From Rhodanobacter denitrificans (lineage in GTDB: Bacteria > Pseudomonadota > Gammaproteobacteria > Xanthomonadales > Rhodanobacteraceae), in the NCBI GenBank assembly GCA_003241385.1, contig QFPO01000002.1, positions 62,001-126,000 on the forward strand: 64,000 nt of DNA, written 5' to 3'. A program made the translations under genes and the position numbers. Under the pieces are notes generated by a model. That model saw only the letters and a list, made by a program, of their open reading frames with translations, made no database searches and was not told the origin of the DNA. The stretch's first letter is position 1; each line of letters opens with the position of its first letter. Positions 1 through 8,765 of this stretch are shown here, in pieces.

Positions 1-761
1 GACTGGCGCATGCGCGTGACCGAGATGTGCTGCATGAACAGGTCGGCCTCGTAGACCGTGCCGGGCGGCTGCCCGTCGACCTGCTCGCCGTGCCAGTGGC
101 CGTTGCCCTGCGGATCGAGATCGCCGCCGGTGCCCTGGCTGCGCACCTCGGTCAGCAGCTCCACGTCGGCGACCGGATGGCCGACCAGCTCGAGCCGGCC
201 GACACGCTCGGCGAGCGCGCGCGACGCGCGCACGTCGGCCGTATAGACGGCCAGCACCTGATTGCTGCGGACCATCTCGTACATCATGTGGTCGATCGTG
301 AACCAGGCGGTGCCGTCGCGATCGGCCAGATCCAGCCGCATCGCGTCGACCGGATTGGGCTGCAGGCGGAAATCGGTCAGATCCAGCGTCGAGCCGTCCG
401 GCAGCTCGAAGCGGAGGCCGCCACGCGCCTGGATCGCGCCGCCGAGGAAGCCGGCGAACGAGCCACGCTCGGCGCGGAACGCGATGCTGCCGTCGCGGCG
501 CAGATCGAACGCGGTCATCGCCTGTGCCTGGCGCACCTGCAGACCGTCGGTCAGACGCGCCGCGCCGGCCGGCAACGCGTGTTCGCTGGCGGTCACGGCG
601 ATGCCCAGATCGCCGAGCAGATCGGGATTGAAGTGCAGACCCACCGTGCCGCCCCAGGCGGTCCACTGTGGCGGAGCCGGGTTCTCGGTCGATGCGGCGA
701 ATGCCGCGCCTGCCGTGCAGGCGGCGATCGTCAGGGCCAGCAGACGTACGGGCGTTTTCAT
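1..761 (-). CDS. Secreted protein of unknown function, C-terminus cut by window edge
   Basis: The minus-strand frame opens with ATG at 761 and stays open to base 1, giving 253 codons. It begins MKTPVRLLALTIAACTAG and has a classical signal peptide with likely cleavage after AFA near residue 22, so the product is exported. The mature part shows alternating polar and hydrophobic stretches and no cysteine clusters or catalytic motif I know. A His-rich patch (GNGHWHGEQ) lies near the cut end. Codon use matches the strongly GC-biased neighbours. It is transcribed in the same direction as the TetR gene, 233 bp downstream of it. I do not recognise the family. Confidence 0.8.
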   Translation of the reverse strand, partial: MKTPVRLLALTIAACTAGAAFAASTENPAPPQWTAWGGTVGLHFNPDLLGDLGIAVTASEHALPAGAARLTDGLQVRQAQAMTAFDLRRDGSIAFRAERGSFAGFLGGAIQARGGLRFELPDGSTLDLTDFRLQPNPVDAMRLDLADRDGTAWFTIDHMMYEMVRSNQVLAVYTADVRASRALAERVGRLELVGHPVADVELLTEVRSQGTGGDLDPQGNGHWHGEQVDGQPPGTVYEADLFMQHISVTRMRQ

Positions 762-994
762 GGGCACTCCTTGTTGCGGATCGGGAGGAGGATGGGCAGC
801 GAAGAAGCCGCGCGCGGCACGCACGCTCGACGGCGCAGATGCGGCGGCGACCGGCGCGACGTCGGTCGCGGTCTCGGACGCGCTACATAACAGGTTTTGC
901 GTCTGAATGCCGCAGCCGCTGGCCCGATCCCGCTGAACTGTCCGCTGCCGCTCCACGAGGGCATGCGTCCCGATCCGCAATCCTCCGCGCCCCT

Positions 995-1681
995 TCAGCG
1001 CGAATGGACCAGGCCGAGCGGGACGGCTGCAGCGTCGGCATGGCGCGGGCGGCGCAGGCCCGGCGAGGCCGCGAACGGCGCGCCCGGCACGGTACCCGCC
1101 GGCAGCGTCTCGCTGCCGGCACGCCGCTTGGCGTCACGGCGCAGTGCCGGCTCGAGCACGAGCTGCCCGAACACCTGCACGAAGACCTGGGCCGACCAGG
1201 GCGCCAGCGGATCGGGACCGCCGGCGCGCATCGCCTCGGGCACCTGCCCCAGGATCTGCCGGATCTGCTCGAGCGCCAGCGACAGCACCTGCGCCTCTCC
1301 GCGCACGTCCTCGAGCACCGTGCGGCGCAGGTACGCGCGCATGTCCGGCTCGGCTTCCAGTCCGTCCTGATAGCCATGTGCCAGCTGTGCGGCGGCGGCG
1401 GCCAGCGGCGCGCGCAGATCGACCGAGGACAGCGCGGCCTCGCCGAGACGGCGTACGATCCAGCGATCGACCGCTTCGCGCAGCAGCAGCTTGCTGCCGA
1501 AGTGATGGCCGATCAGCGCCAGCGACACGCTGGCGCGTTGAGCGATCCGCCGCAGCGAGGCTTGCGCATAACCCTTGCTCGCAAACAGCTGCAGTGCCGC
1601 CTGACGGATGCGCGCCTTGCCGGTCAGATCCAGGGAAGGCGGTGCGTCCGGCAGTTGCGGCGCGACGGAGGAGATCGGCAT
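995..1681 (-). CDS. TetR/AcrR-family transcriptional regulator
   Basis: This is a 228-residue DNA-binding repressor. The N-terminal helix-turn-helix occupies about residues 22-68, with the TetR hallmark KARIRQAALQLFASKGY followed by SLRRIAQRASVSLALIGHHF. The remainder is an Ala/Leu-rich helical ligand-binding domain. The last 25 residues are low-complexity and Arg/Pro-rich. No efflux pump or enzyme gene, the usual TetR partner, lies beside it: downstream is the secreted protein and upstream are about 950 non-coding bases. An 11-bp palindrome 740 bp upstream has the form of a TetR operator. The ligand and regulon cannot be read from the sequence. Confidence 0.88.
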   Translation of the reverse strand: MPISSVAPQLPDAPPSLDLTGKARIRQAALQLFASKGYAQASLRRIAQRASVSLALIGHHFGSKLLLREAVDRWIVRRLGEAALSSVDLRAPLAAAAAQLAHGYQDGLEAEPDMRAYLRRTVLEDVRGEAQVLSLALEQIRQILGQVPEAMRAGGPDPLAPWSAQVFVQVFGQLVLEPALRRDAKRRAGSETLPAGTVPGAPFAASPGLRRPRHADAAAVPLGLVHSR

Positions 1682-2003
1682 GGGGCACCTCGTATCGATC
1701 GTGGGCGAGCGCTCTCACCCCGGTCCTAACGCGGCAGGCCCGGCCTCCCCTACCTTCCGCCGGTTCGCCGAAAGCGACGACCGCCCGGCTCGTACGAAGC
1801 GTCTCGGCAGACGAGAAGCCTGGATCGCGGCATCGATTTCGTTCAGTTCCGCCAGGCCCTCCGACCACGGAACATGGTCGCCGTCGGACCGCATTTCCTG
1901 GGCAAGAGGAAAATCCGGACGGGCTGTCGCATGCCCCCCGAGGCCTGCTTCGCGTCCTTCGCCGTCCGACCACGGTCGCCCTCCCCCTAGTCGGGTCGCC
2001 GTG

Positions 2004-2041
2004 AAAGGCCCCCTGAGGAAGCAGGGGGCCTTTGCTTTTTT
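2004..2041 (+). terminator. Strong intrinsic terminator without an upstream gene
   Basis: A perfect 12-bp stem AAAGGCCCCCTG / CAGGGGGCCTTT with a six-base loop is followed by GC and six T residues on the plus strand. The only gene upstream is the oppositely oriented TetR gene, so the hairpin must end an unannotated plus-strand transcript, for instance a small RNA starting between 1700 and 1900, or be a relic of a lost gene. Confidence 0.8.
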
Positions 2042-2419
2042 GCGCGTCGTATCGCTGCCGCTACGCGAGCCGTCTTGGTTCTTGTCCGCCTGCGGGATCA
2101 TTCGGCTTCGACCCCTGCTCCGCGCCGGCTTATGGCACTCGAGCGCCCTCGAGCGTTTGACCTTCGATGTCCGTGCGAACCGCCATTCCTGGCGGCCGCC
2201 CTCCAGGCCGGCGCCGGCGCGACGCCAAGCATGTCTCCCGGCCATTTTTTGCGCCGCACCGGTGCCCTGCGCCCTCGGCTCGCTTCAGGCACGTCCACGG
2301 CAAGGGCTGAAAGCCAAGGCAAGCGCAAAAGCGAGAGCGGACGGCGCGGACGAGACCAGTCATAGGCCGATGGCTGCGGGGGGCGAAGAACCTCTTCTTT
2401 TGGTGCCATCGACGTTTAC

Positions 2420-2447
2420 ACTGAACGACAGCGCCGTGTCGTTCAGT
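2420..2447. promoter_or_regulatory. 11-bp inverted repeat, candidate TetR-type operator
   Basis: The arms ACTGAACGACA and TGTCGTTCAGT match perfectly around a six-base spacer. No T-run follows, so it is not a terminator. A TTTACA element, possibly a -35 box, abuts the left arm. The CTGAACG/CGTTCAG core has the form of many TetR-family operators. It sits 184 bp before the TonB receptor start and 740 bp from the TetR gene. Which regulator binds it is inference. Confidence 0.5.
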
Positions 2448-2630
2448 TGCCTGATGGTTCGGAGTGTGATGTATCAGTTGTTTGCAGAGCCACCAGTGCC
2501 GTCGCTAGCGGGTCAGGCGGTTCCTGTGCAAGCTAGTCGCCACCGGGATCGTTGCCCGCGGATGTCCAGTCGGCACCGCGTGCGGCGGGGGCCGGTCCAC
2601 TGACGTCCGACGATTCCGCACGAGCGCGCG

Positions 2631-5483
2631 ATGAAGGGCATAGCGGGTCTGATCGCCTTGCTGCTCCTCTGGACCGCCCCGCCGGCCCGGGCGGATGCGG
2701 CCGCCGGCGTGGACTATCGCATCGAGCGCGGCCCGCTCGGCGACGCGCTCAACGCCTGGGCCACGCAGAGCGGCGTACAGCTGCTCTACCCGCCACAGAT
2801 CGTGTCGCGACGGACCAGCGAAGGCCTGTCCGGCCGCCTCGCGCCGCAGCAGGCACTCGCGCGCCTGCTGCAGGCGACCGGTATCGAGGCCGCGCCGGTC
2901 GGCAGCGGGACCTTCGTGCTGCGCCGTGCAGCCCCGGCCCGGGTCGCGGTGGCGGCGGTGCCGGCACCGCTGCCGGTCGAGCACGCGCACGCGCAGCTGC
3001 CGCAGGTCGACGTGCACGGCAACGCGCTCGGCCGCATCGTCACCGCGACCTCGACGCCGACCACGACGATCACGCGCGAACAGATCCAGGCCAGCGGCTA
3101 TCTGACGCTGTTCGACCTGCTGCGTTCGCAGCCGGGCGTGCAGGCCACGCGCCAGCCCGAAGCGATGAGCGGCGACAGCGCGGGCCTGTTCCGCGCCGGC
3201 AGTTCCGGCGCCGCCTCGGTCGCGCTGCGGCGGCTCGGCGCGCACGCCACGCTGCTGCTGCTCGACGGTCGTCGCATGGCCGACTACGGCCTCGCCGGCG
3301 ACGCCGACGGCAGCATCGCCGACGTCGGCTCGATTCCGCTGGCGATGGTCGAGCGCATCGACATCATCCGCGACGGCGCCGGTACCCGCTACGGTGCCGC
3401 CGCGATGGCCGGCGTCATCGACATCACGCTGCGCAAGCGACTGGACGGCGGCGAAATCACCACGCTGCAAGGCCTGTCGAGCCGCGGCGACGCCGGCCAC
3501 CGCCAGCTGTCGGGCGCGCTCGGCGAGCATTTCGCGAACGGCACCGACTTGCTGCTGATGATCGATGCGATCGACGCCGATCCGGTGCTCGGCGACCGGC
3601 GTGACTGGTACACGCTCGACCGCAGCGACGAGGGCCTGCGCGATGCGCGCAGCGTGTTTTCGTTTCCGGGCAACTTCGCGGACGCCATCGGCGTCGAGAA
3701 CCTGCGCGCCCGGGCCGGCTGCGCAGCGCAGGATCTCGGCGAGGACGGCAGCTGCCTGGCCGATACGGCGAAGGTGACGACGCTGCGCACCGGCAAGAAC
3801 TCGCGCTCGCTGCTCGGCCACGTGCGCACGCCGCTGTCCGGCCCCTGGGACGCGTACGCGGATCTGCGGCTGGCGCGCGTCGATCAGCGCCAGCAGTCGG
3901 CGCCATCGGCCGGCATCATCATCAATCCGGCCCTCGCCGGCCTGCCCGGCGGCGACGTCCTCTATTACGGTTTCTGGGACGTCGGACCGATCCGCCAGCG
4001 CACGCGTTCGGAAGTCGCGCGCGCGCAGTTCGGACTCGAACGCAAGGGACATGCCTGGACGCTCGACAACCTCGTCGGCATCGAGGACAGCCGCGTCGAG
4101 GAACGGATCACCGGCCTGGTCAACCGCGAGCGATTCGCCGAGCTCGCCAACGAGAACCGCTACCGCTTCAATCTGCCGGTCGTCGATCCGCAGCTCGCAC
4201 TGGCGCTGGCGCCGCCGCTCGACAATCGCGCGCGGACGCGCGTGCTCGATCTCGCCAGCACGGTCAGCGGCCACGTCGGCGGCTGGTCGCCCGGCGAGAT
4301 CAGCGTCGATGCCGGCACGCAGTGGCGCCGCGAAACGCTGCATCAGGCGCCGGACGCATCGCTGAGTTCGGACGAACTGCTGATCGGACGGCTCGACGGT
4401 CGCTACGACTCGGCCCGCTCGGTCGGCTCGGGTTACGCGCGCTTCGGCGTGCCGCTGCCGGGCGCGTTGCAGGCGGACCTCGGCTGGCGCATCGAGCGCG
4501 ACAGCCGTTTCGGCTCGCGCGCCTCGCCGGCGCTCGGCCTGATCTGGACGCCGCTGCCGAGCGTGCTGCTGCGTGCCGGTGCGACGCGTGGCTGGCGCAC
4601 GCCGGCGCTGCTCGAGCAGCGCCCGCCGTTCGTCGAGCAGGGCAGCTACGCCTATGTCGCGGTACCCGAGGCGATGCTGCCGTGCGCGCTGCCGGCCGGC
4701 AGCGACACGCAGACGCGCTGCCTGCTCGAACAGCGCAGCGGCTACAACCGCAGTCTGCGTCCGGAGACCTCGCGCGGCGTCAACGCCGGCGTGATCTGGG
4801 AGCCGGCCGAGCGCTTCAGCATCGGCCTGGACGCCTATCAGCTGCGCCGCAGCGACGAGATCGGCGACATACCGCTGAGCTACGCCCTGCAGCATCCCGA
4901 TGCATTCCCCGATGCGCTGATCCGCGACGACGCCGGTCGGCTCGAGGCGGTCAATCTGTTTCGCGTGAACCTCGGGCAGACCATGACGCGCGGTATCGAT
5001 CTGGACCTGCGCTGGACCTCGGTGCCGACGCGCTACGGTACGTTCGGCTTCGACGTCGCCGCCAACTGGCTCGACGAACTGAGCTTCCGTCCGACGCCCG
5101 ACGCGCCCGAGTACGAGCGCGCCGGTTACGCCGGCCAGCCGCGCCTGACCGCGATCGGCGCGCTGCGCTGGAGCCGCGACGTCTGGTCCTCGACGCTGCT
5201 GCTGCGTCACACCGGCCACTACCGTTACCGCCAGTACGACGCGGACGCGCTGGGCTGCCCGGACTATCGCGCCGCCGTGCACAAGTGCTCGACGCCCGGC
5301 TTCACGCTGGTCAACGCGAGCCTCGCCTACACCGGATGGCGCGACTGGCGCATCTCGCTCGGCGTCGCCAACCTGTTCGACCACACGCCCGAGAACTACG
5401 AGGAGGCCAGCGGCGGCTACGACCCGCGGTTCGACGACCCGATCGGCCGTTATTTCTGGCTGGGCGCGACGCGCCGGTTCTGA
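2631..5483 (+). CDS. STN-domain TonB-dependent outer-membrane receptor (signal-transducing type)
   Basis: This 950-residue protein is an outer-membrane receptor that also signals. It has a signal peptide (cleavage near ARA, residue 21). An STN domain covers about residues 28-103 (YRIERGPLGDALNAWATQSG onward) and contacts a periplasmic FecR. The TonB plug covers about residues 137-275 (REQIQASGYLTLFDLL, then IPLAMVERIDIIRDG). A beta-barrel ends in YFWLGATRRF with the terminal Phe typical of barrel insertion. The sigma and anti-sigma genes follow directly, as in Fec-type systems, though here the receptor comes first rather than last. The cargo (siderophore, haem, cobalamin or a carbohydrate) cannot be told from the sequence. 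Confidence 0.93.
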   Translation: MKGIAGLIALLLLWTAPPARADAAAGVDYRIERGPLGDALNAWATQSGVQLLYPPQIVSRRTSEGLSGRLAPQQALARLLQATGIEAAPVGSGTFVLRRAAPARVAVAAVPAPLPVEHAHAQLPQVDVHGNALGRIVTATSTPTTTITREQIQASGYLTLFDLLRSQPGVQATRQPEAMSGDSAGLFRAGSSGAASVALRRLGAHATLLLLDGRRMADYGLAGDADGSIADVGSIPLAMVERIDIIRDGAGTRYGAAAMAGVIDITLRKRLDGGEITTLQGLSSRGDAGHRQLSGALGEHFANGTDLLLMIDAIDADPVLGDRRDWYTLDRSDEGLRDARSVFSFPGNFADAIGVENLRARAGCAAQDLGEDGSCLADTAKVTTLRTGKNSRSLLGHVRTPLSGPWDAYADLRLARVDQRQQSAPSAGIIINPALAGLPGGDVLYYGFWDVGPIRQRTRSEVARAQFGLERKGHAWTLDNLVGIEDSRVEERITGLVNRERFAELANENRYRFNLPVVDPQLALALAPPLDNRARTRVLDLASTVSGHVGGWSPGEISVDAGTQWRRETLHQAPDASLSSDELLIGRLDGRYDSARSVGSGYARFGVPLPGALQADLGWRIERDSRFGSRASPALGLIWTPLPSVLLRAGATRGWRTPALLEQRPPFVEQGSYAYVAVPEAMLPCALPAGSDTQTRCLLEQRSGYNRSLRPETSRGVNAGVIWEPAERFSIGLDAYQLRRSDEIGDIPLSYALQHPDAFPDALIRDDAGRLEAVNLFRVNLGQTMTRGIDLDLRWTSVPTRYGTFGFDVAANWLDELSFRPTPDAPEYERAGYAGQPRLTAIGALRWSRDVWSSTLLLRHTGHYRYRQYDADALGCPDYRAAVHKCSTPGFTLVNASLAYTGWRDWRISLGVANLFDHTPENYEEASGGYDPRFDDPIGRYFWLGATRRF

Positions 5484-5633
5484 CTCGCGGTTCTACCGGC
5501 GAGCGTCGGGTAGGGGGATCGGCGCGCGCCGCGTTATGAGGGGCGGTGGCGATCGGCCACAACGCCCTGGAGTGCCGTGCTAGTCGCCAGTCCCACGCTG
5601 CCCTCCGCCGCGGACGAGCCATATGATGCGCGC

Positions 5634-6182
5634 ATGACCCGAGCTCCCACCGAGGCTGCCGGCACTGCCGCACGCGAGGCGTTCGACCGTTTCGTCGCGG
5701 AGCGGCGCGTACCGCTGCAGCGCTTCCTGGTCAATCTCGGCGTCGCCACCGAGGACGCCAGGGACCTCGTGCAGGAGGGCTTCCTGCGCCTGCTGCGCTA
5801 CCGCGACCGCACCGATCCGGCCGAATGGACGCCGCTGGCATACCGGATCGTGCTGAACCTGCATCGCGACCGGCAGCGCCAGGCCGCGCAGCGAGAAGCC
5901 ACCGTGCCGCTGGCGCTGGCCGAAGCCCTGTCCCACGAACCCACGCCCGAACACCACGTCGCCGATCACCAGCAGCTCATGCTCGCCCGACAAGCCATCC
6001 TCGAACTGCCGCCGCGCTGCCGGGAGGTCTATCTGCTCAACCGCGTCGACGCGCTGAGCTATCCGGCGATCGCGGCGCGCTGCGGTATATCGGTCAAGGC
6101 CGTCGAGAAGCACATCTCGCGTGCGCTGCGCGAACTGCGCGGCAAGGTCGACCGCCTGCTCGCGACACGAGACCCGTCATGA
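5634..6182 (+). CDS. ECF sigma factor, FecI-like
   Basis: This 182-residue sigma-70 factor has only regions 2 and 4. Region 2 includes DARDLVQEGFLRLLRY. Region 4 is the helix-turn-helix YPAIAARCGISVKAVEKHIS. I start it at ATG 5634 (MTRAPTEAAG). A GTG at 5577 would add 19 residues that do not look like sigma factor. Its last codons overlap the FecR gene by ATGA, so the two are translationally coupled. In the family such factors direct RNA polymerase to the receptor operon when the receptor is occupied. The 150 bp before it could hold its promoter, but I see no clear box. Confidence 0.9.
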   Translation: MTRAPTEAAGTAAREAFDRFVAERRVPLQRFLVNLGVATEDARDLVQEGFLRLLRYRDRTDPAEWTPLAYRIVLNLHRDRQRQAAQREATVPLALAEALSHEPTPEHHVADHQQLMLARQAILELPPRCREVYLLNRVDALSYPAIAARCGISVKAVEKHISRALRELRGKVDRLLATRDPS

Positions 6183-7159
6183 ATGCTTCCGCCCACGATT
6201 CCGCCGTCCTGCGACGGGCCGCCGACTGGCAGGCCCGGCTGAAGGCACCGGACTGCAGCGCCGTCGATCGCGACGCGTTCGAGCGCTGGTGCGCGGCCGA
6301 TCCGGCGCACATCGAGGTCTGGCTCGAGGTCGCCGCGCTCGACGAGGCCGCCGCCGGTCTCGGCGAGATGCCGGCGATCGCCGCCGCCATCCGGCCGGCG
6401 CGGCGCGGTGCCGTCCATGCGCGCCATCGCCGGCGCTGGCGCAGCGGCGTCTCGATCGCCGCCGCAGCGGTGCTGATGCTGGCGGTCGGCCTGATCGGCT
6501 GGCTGCATCCGTTCGGCGGCTTCGCCGCCGCCGAGTTCGCGACCGCGGTCGGCGAACAGCGCGCGCTGACGCTCGTCGACGGCACGCAGGTGCACCTCGA
6601 TACCGACACCGCGCTGGAGTTCCGGGTCGACGATGCGCAACGCGTGCTCGAAGTCCGGCGCGGTCGTGTCGATCTGATCGTCGCCGCCGACGAACGCCCG
6701 TTCGAGGTACTCGCCGGGCGCGGCCGTCTGCGCGACATCGGCACGCGGTTCCAGGTCGAGCGTCGTGATCCGAGGATCACGGTCGCCGTGCTCGAGGGCG
6801 CGGTCGGCGTCCGCCTGACCGACGAGGCGGCCGCCGAAACCGCCCTCACGCCGGGCCAGCGCATCGGCTACGGCGAGCGCGGGCCGCTGACCCCGGTCGA
6901 GTCGTTCGATCTCGGGCAGGCCGAGGCCTGGACGCGCGGCGAGCTGATCTTCAGCGACCGCCGGCTCGACGAAGTCCTGACCGAGATCAACCGCTACGCG
7001 ACGACGCCGTTGCGGCTCTCCGACCCTGCGCTCGGCGCGGTCCGCATCAGCGGCGTGTTCCGCCCGTCCGACACCGACTCGCTGCTGGCCGCACTCGATG
7101 CCGGCTGGTCGCTGCGCGCACGGCGCACCGCCGACGGCGCGATCGAACTGACGCGCTGA
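6179..7159 (+). CDS. FecR-like anti-sigma regulator
   Basis: The product is a 326-residue inner-membrane protein. The N-terminal cytoplasmic DUF4880-like part (residues 8-60, with FERWCAADPAHIEVWLE) binds the sigma factor. One transmembrane helix lies at about 90-109. The periplasmic FecR domain starts near residue 115 (FATAVGEQRALTLVDGTQVHL), and an STN-binding C-terminal domain runs from about 255 (FSDRRLDEVLTEINRY) to the end. The start ATG overlaps the sigma stop. With the receptor at 2631 this completes a cell-surface signalling cassette. Confidence 0.92.
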   Translation: MNASAHDSAVLRRAADWQARLKAPDCSAVDRDAFERWCAADPAHIEVWLEVAALDEAAAGLGEMPAIAAAIRPARRGAVHARHRRRWRSGVSIAAAAVLMLAVGLIGWLHPFGGFAAAEFATAVGEQRALTLVDGTQVHLDTDTALEFRVDDAQRVLEVRRGRVDLIVAADERPFEVLAGRGRLRDIGTRFQVERRDPRITVAVLEGAVGVRLTDEAAAETALTPGQRIGYGERGPLTPVESFDLGQAEAWTRGELIFSDRRLDEVLTEINRYATTPLRLSDPALGAVRISGVFRPSDTDSLLAALDAGWSLRARRTADGAIELTR

Positions 7160-7183
7160 ACGCGGCCTCTCCGCTCCCGTTGT

Positions 7184-7609
7184 TCAGTCGCTCGCCGGTG
7201 AGGGGCGCATACCACGGCGATCGATCGCGACCAGCAGCACGGCACCGAGCGCGATACCGATCAGTCCGTACAGCGCATCGACCGGATCGGGCGTGTTGAG
7301 GACCGGGATCGCCCTCTCGACGACGAGATTGCAGGCCGCCAGCGCGAGCCCGAACAGTCCGATCAGGCGCATCGGCACACCGAACGCCAGCCACAGGTAG
7401 CCGACGCCGGCATAGAGCATGTAGCTGATCGAGAGATTGGACACGTGGCTGTAGAAGTCCGGCACGCGATCGAGGATCGGCTGCCACCGGAATGCCGCGA
7501 GCCTGCGCCCGGCGAACAGCGCACCGGCCAGCGCGAGCGCGGCCAGATGCAGCAGCGAGGCCCAAAGTCGCGGGATGCGCTTGAGCGCGAATGAGGGTTT
7601 CGTCGTCAC
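7184..7609 (-). CDS. Small four-helix membrane protein, VanZ-like
   Basis: The product is 141 residues if read from GTG at 7609 (VTTKPSFALK). The open frame extends upstream to 7810, but the added residues are Arg/Pro-rich and unlike protein. Four hydrophobic segments at about 17-35, 62-78, 80-98 and 112-130 predict an integral membrane protein. The segment NTPDPVDALYGLIGIALGAV resembles the end of VanZ-type proteins, where an acidic pair precedes a Gly-rich helix. It converges with the FecR gene, 24 bp apart. The start codon and family are both uncertain. Confidence 0.6.
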   Translation of the reverse strand: MTTKPSFALKRIPRLWASLLHLAALALAGALFAGRRLAAFRWQPILDRVPDFYSHVSNLSISYMLYAGVGYLWLAFGVPMRLIGLFGLALAACNLVVERAIPVLNTPDPVDALYGLIGIALGAVLLVAIDRRGMRPSPASD

Positions 7610-7876
7610 GTCCGGCTCGATCGGGGTGGAGCAGCGAGGATAGTGAGGACGGCGTGATCGCGGGATCGAACGATGTGGGCGACTTGTGCAGTGGTCGGGC
7701 TCACGACTGGGCCGGTCGCCTGCGGGGCGAGCCGGCCGCTTCTCTTGCGCGCCTGGCGCGCCGTGGCCTCGGCGCGGACGATCGCTCCATGTGGCGGTCG
7801 CCTCAGGCACCTCATGATCGTTCGCGAGCGCATGCGATTCGCGCGCTCGGAGGGCGAGCGGAAACGGCGGAGCGGC

Positions 7877-8233
7877 TCATCGAACATCCCTCCCCCGCCC
7901 GTTTCTGCGTAGCCGCCGCTCCGCATGACAGTAAGCGCTGTGGATGCGGTGATAGCACGCGTCGGCGTAACCGGCCTCCGCGTAACAGACCAGCCGGTAC
8001 TCGCGTGCGGCGTCGAGCCACTCGCCCAGACGCCTGTGATCCTCGCGCGTGCGGCACTGCTCGAGCAGGCCGGCCAGCGACGCGCCGAACGCCTGCATCG
8101 ACCGGCGTCGCAGGCGCGCGATGTCGCCGTCGCCGACATAGCGCGACTCGTGGGCGGCCAGTTCGGCGGCGTCGAGCGTCTCGACGAAATCGTCGAGCAG
8201 GGCCGGATTGAACACCACGCGCGGCGATCTCAT
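7877..8233 (-). CDS. Uncharacterised 118-residue cytoplasmic protein
   Basis: It starts at ATG 8233 (MRSPRVVFNPALLDDF), with GGAG eight bases upstream. The start overlaps the stop of the small gene before it by ATGA, which supports both genes. The sequence is predicted mostly helical and Arg/Ala-rich, with Cys and His gathered near the C-terminus (CYAEAGYADACYHRIHSAYC). That gathering could bind metal or be structural. There is no signal peptide or membrane segment. I do not recognise a family. Confidence 0.55.
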   Translation of the reverse strand: MRSPRVVFNPALLDDFVETLDAAELAAHESRYVGDGDIARLRRRSMQAFGASLAGLLEQCRTREDHRRLGEWLDAAREYRLVCYAEAGYADACYHRIHSAYCHAERRLRRNGRGRDVR

Positions 8234-8442
8234 CGGCGATCTCCGGCCGGCAGATGCGGCGACGAAACAAGCTTCCGTTCGGGCGCGCCTCGCGGCGCGG
8301 GCGATCGATCCTCCCGACGGCGATGATCGGACTGCGCGACGACCGCCCCGGCATGCCGCGCCGGCGGCGGCACGGTGATCGTGATCATCGGAAACAGGAT
8401 CGGCAATCCCGTCGCAACACCGAAGAATACGGTCTCCCTCAT
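8230..8442 (-). CDS. Small 70-residue protein with hydrophobic N-terminus
   Basis: The ATG at 8442 (MRETVFFGVATGLPILF) follows an AGGAGAGG ribosome-binding site at good distance, better than the ATG at 8463, which lies upstream of that site. Residues 5-24 form one hydrophobic segment, so it may be a single-span membrane peptide or an exported peptide. The rest is Arg/Pro/Ser-rich and basic. It is coupled by ATGA to the 118-residue gene downstream. No family is recognised. The ribosome-binding site and coupling are the main support. Confidence 0.45.
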   Translation of the reverse strand: MRETVFFGVATGLPILFPMITITVPPPARHAGAVVAQSDHRRREDRSPAPRGAPERKLVSSPHLPAGDRR

Positions 8443-8765
8443 CACGATCACCTCTCCTTGCATGCCTGAGCGATCGGCCGATCCGACGCGGATCGAAGCC
8501 GCGACGCCAGTTTGCGCGGGTTCGCCTCAGCGTCAACCGACCCGGTGCACGAAGCGGCGATTTCCTACACGCATCGTCGTCGCGATCCTGCACCGGCCGT
8601 ACGCTGCGCCACGCACCGACCAGCTCGACCGAGCCCCTCGCGCCGACGAACTCCCTCGCCCGACGCGCACAACGGCACAGGAGAGCCCTCCGACTCCGCA
8701 GCCTTCGCGGGAATCGGGACCCCCTTCGCCGGAACGGTCCTCGGATCGACCGTCGTCACGACGCC
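8443..8765. other. Intergenic, nothing recognised
   Basis: The 323 bases between two minus-strand genes contain no convincing frame, terminator or repeat. The promoter of the small-protein pair should lie in the left half, but I see no clear boxes. Confidence 0.5.

Larger units (their letters stand above)
1682..2630. other. Long non-coding stretch with orphan terminator and palindrome
   Basis: No frame here has a convincing protein. The long open frames are GC-rich shadows with poor composition. It holds a perfect intrinsic terminator reading right (2004-2041) and an 11-bp palindrome (2420-2447). It also holds an 11-bp direct repeat TCCGACCACGG at 1860-1870 and 1965-1975. The first copy begins a foldable segment in which TCCGA at 1860-1864 can pair with TCGGA at 1884-1888. 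A short frame of 38 codons (1874-1990) ends just before the terminator, but nothing in it looks like a known peptide. Confidence 0.6.

Noticed and set aside
2400..2630. Cobalamin riboswitch before the TonB receptor
   Set aside because: No B12-box sequence or typical core could be found in the 230 bases before the start.
2505..5384. 959-codon minus-strand frame opposite the TonB receptor
   Set aside because: Composition (Arg/Ala/Gln/Val repeats) is typical of antisense frames in 70% GC DNA; the receptor frame has all family motifs.
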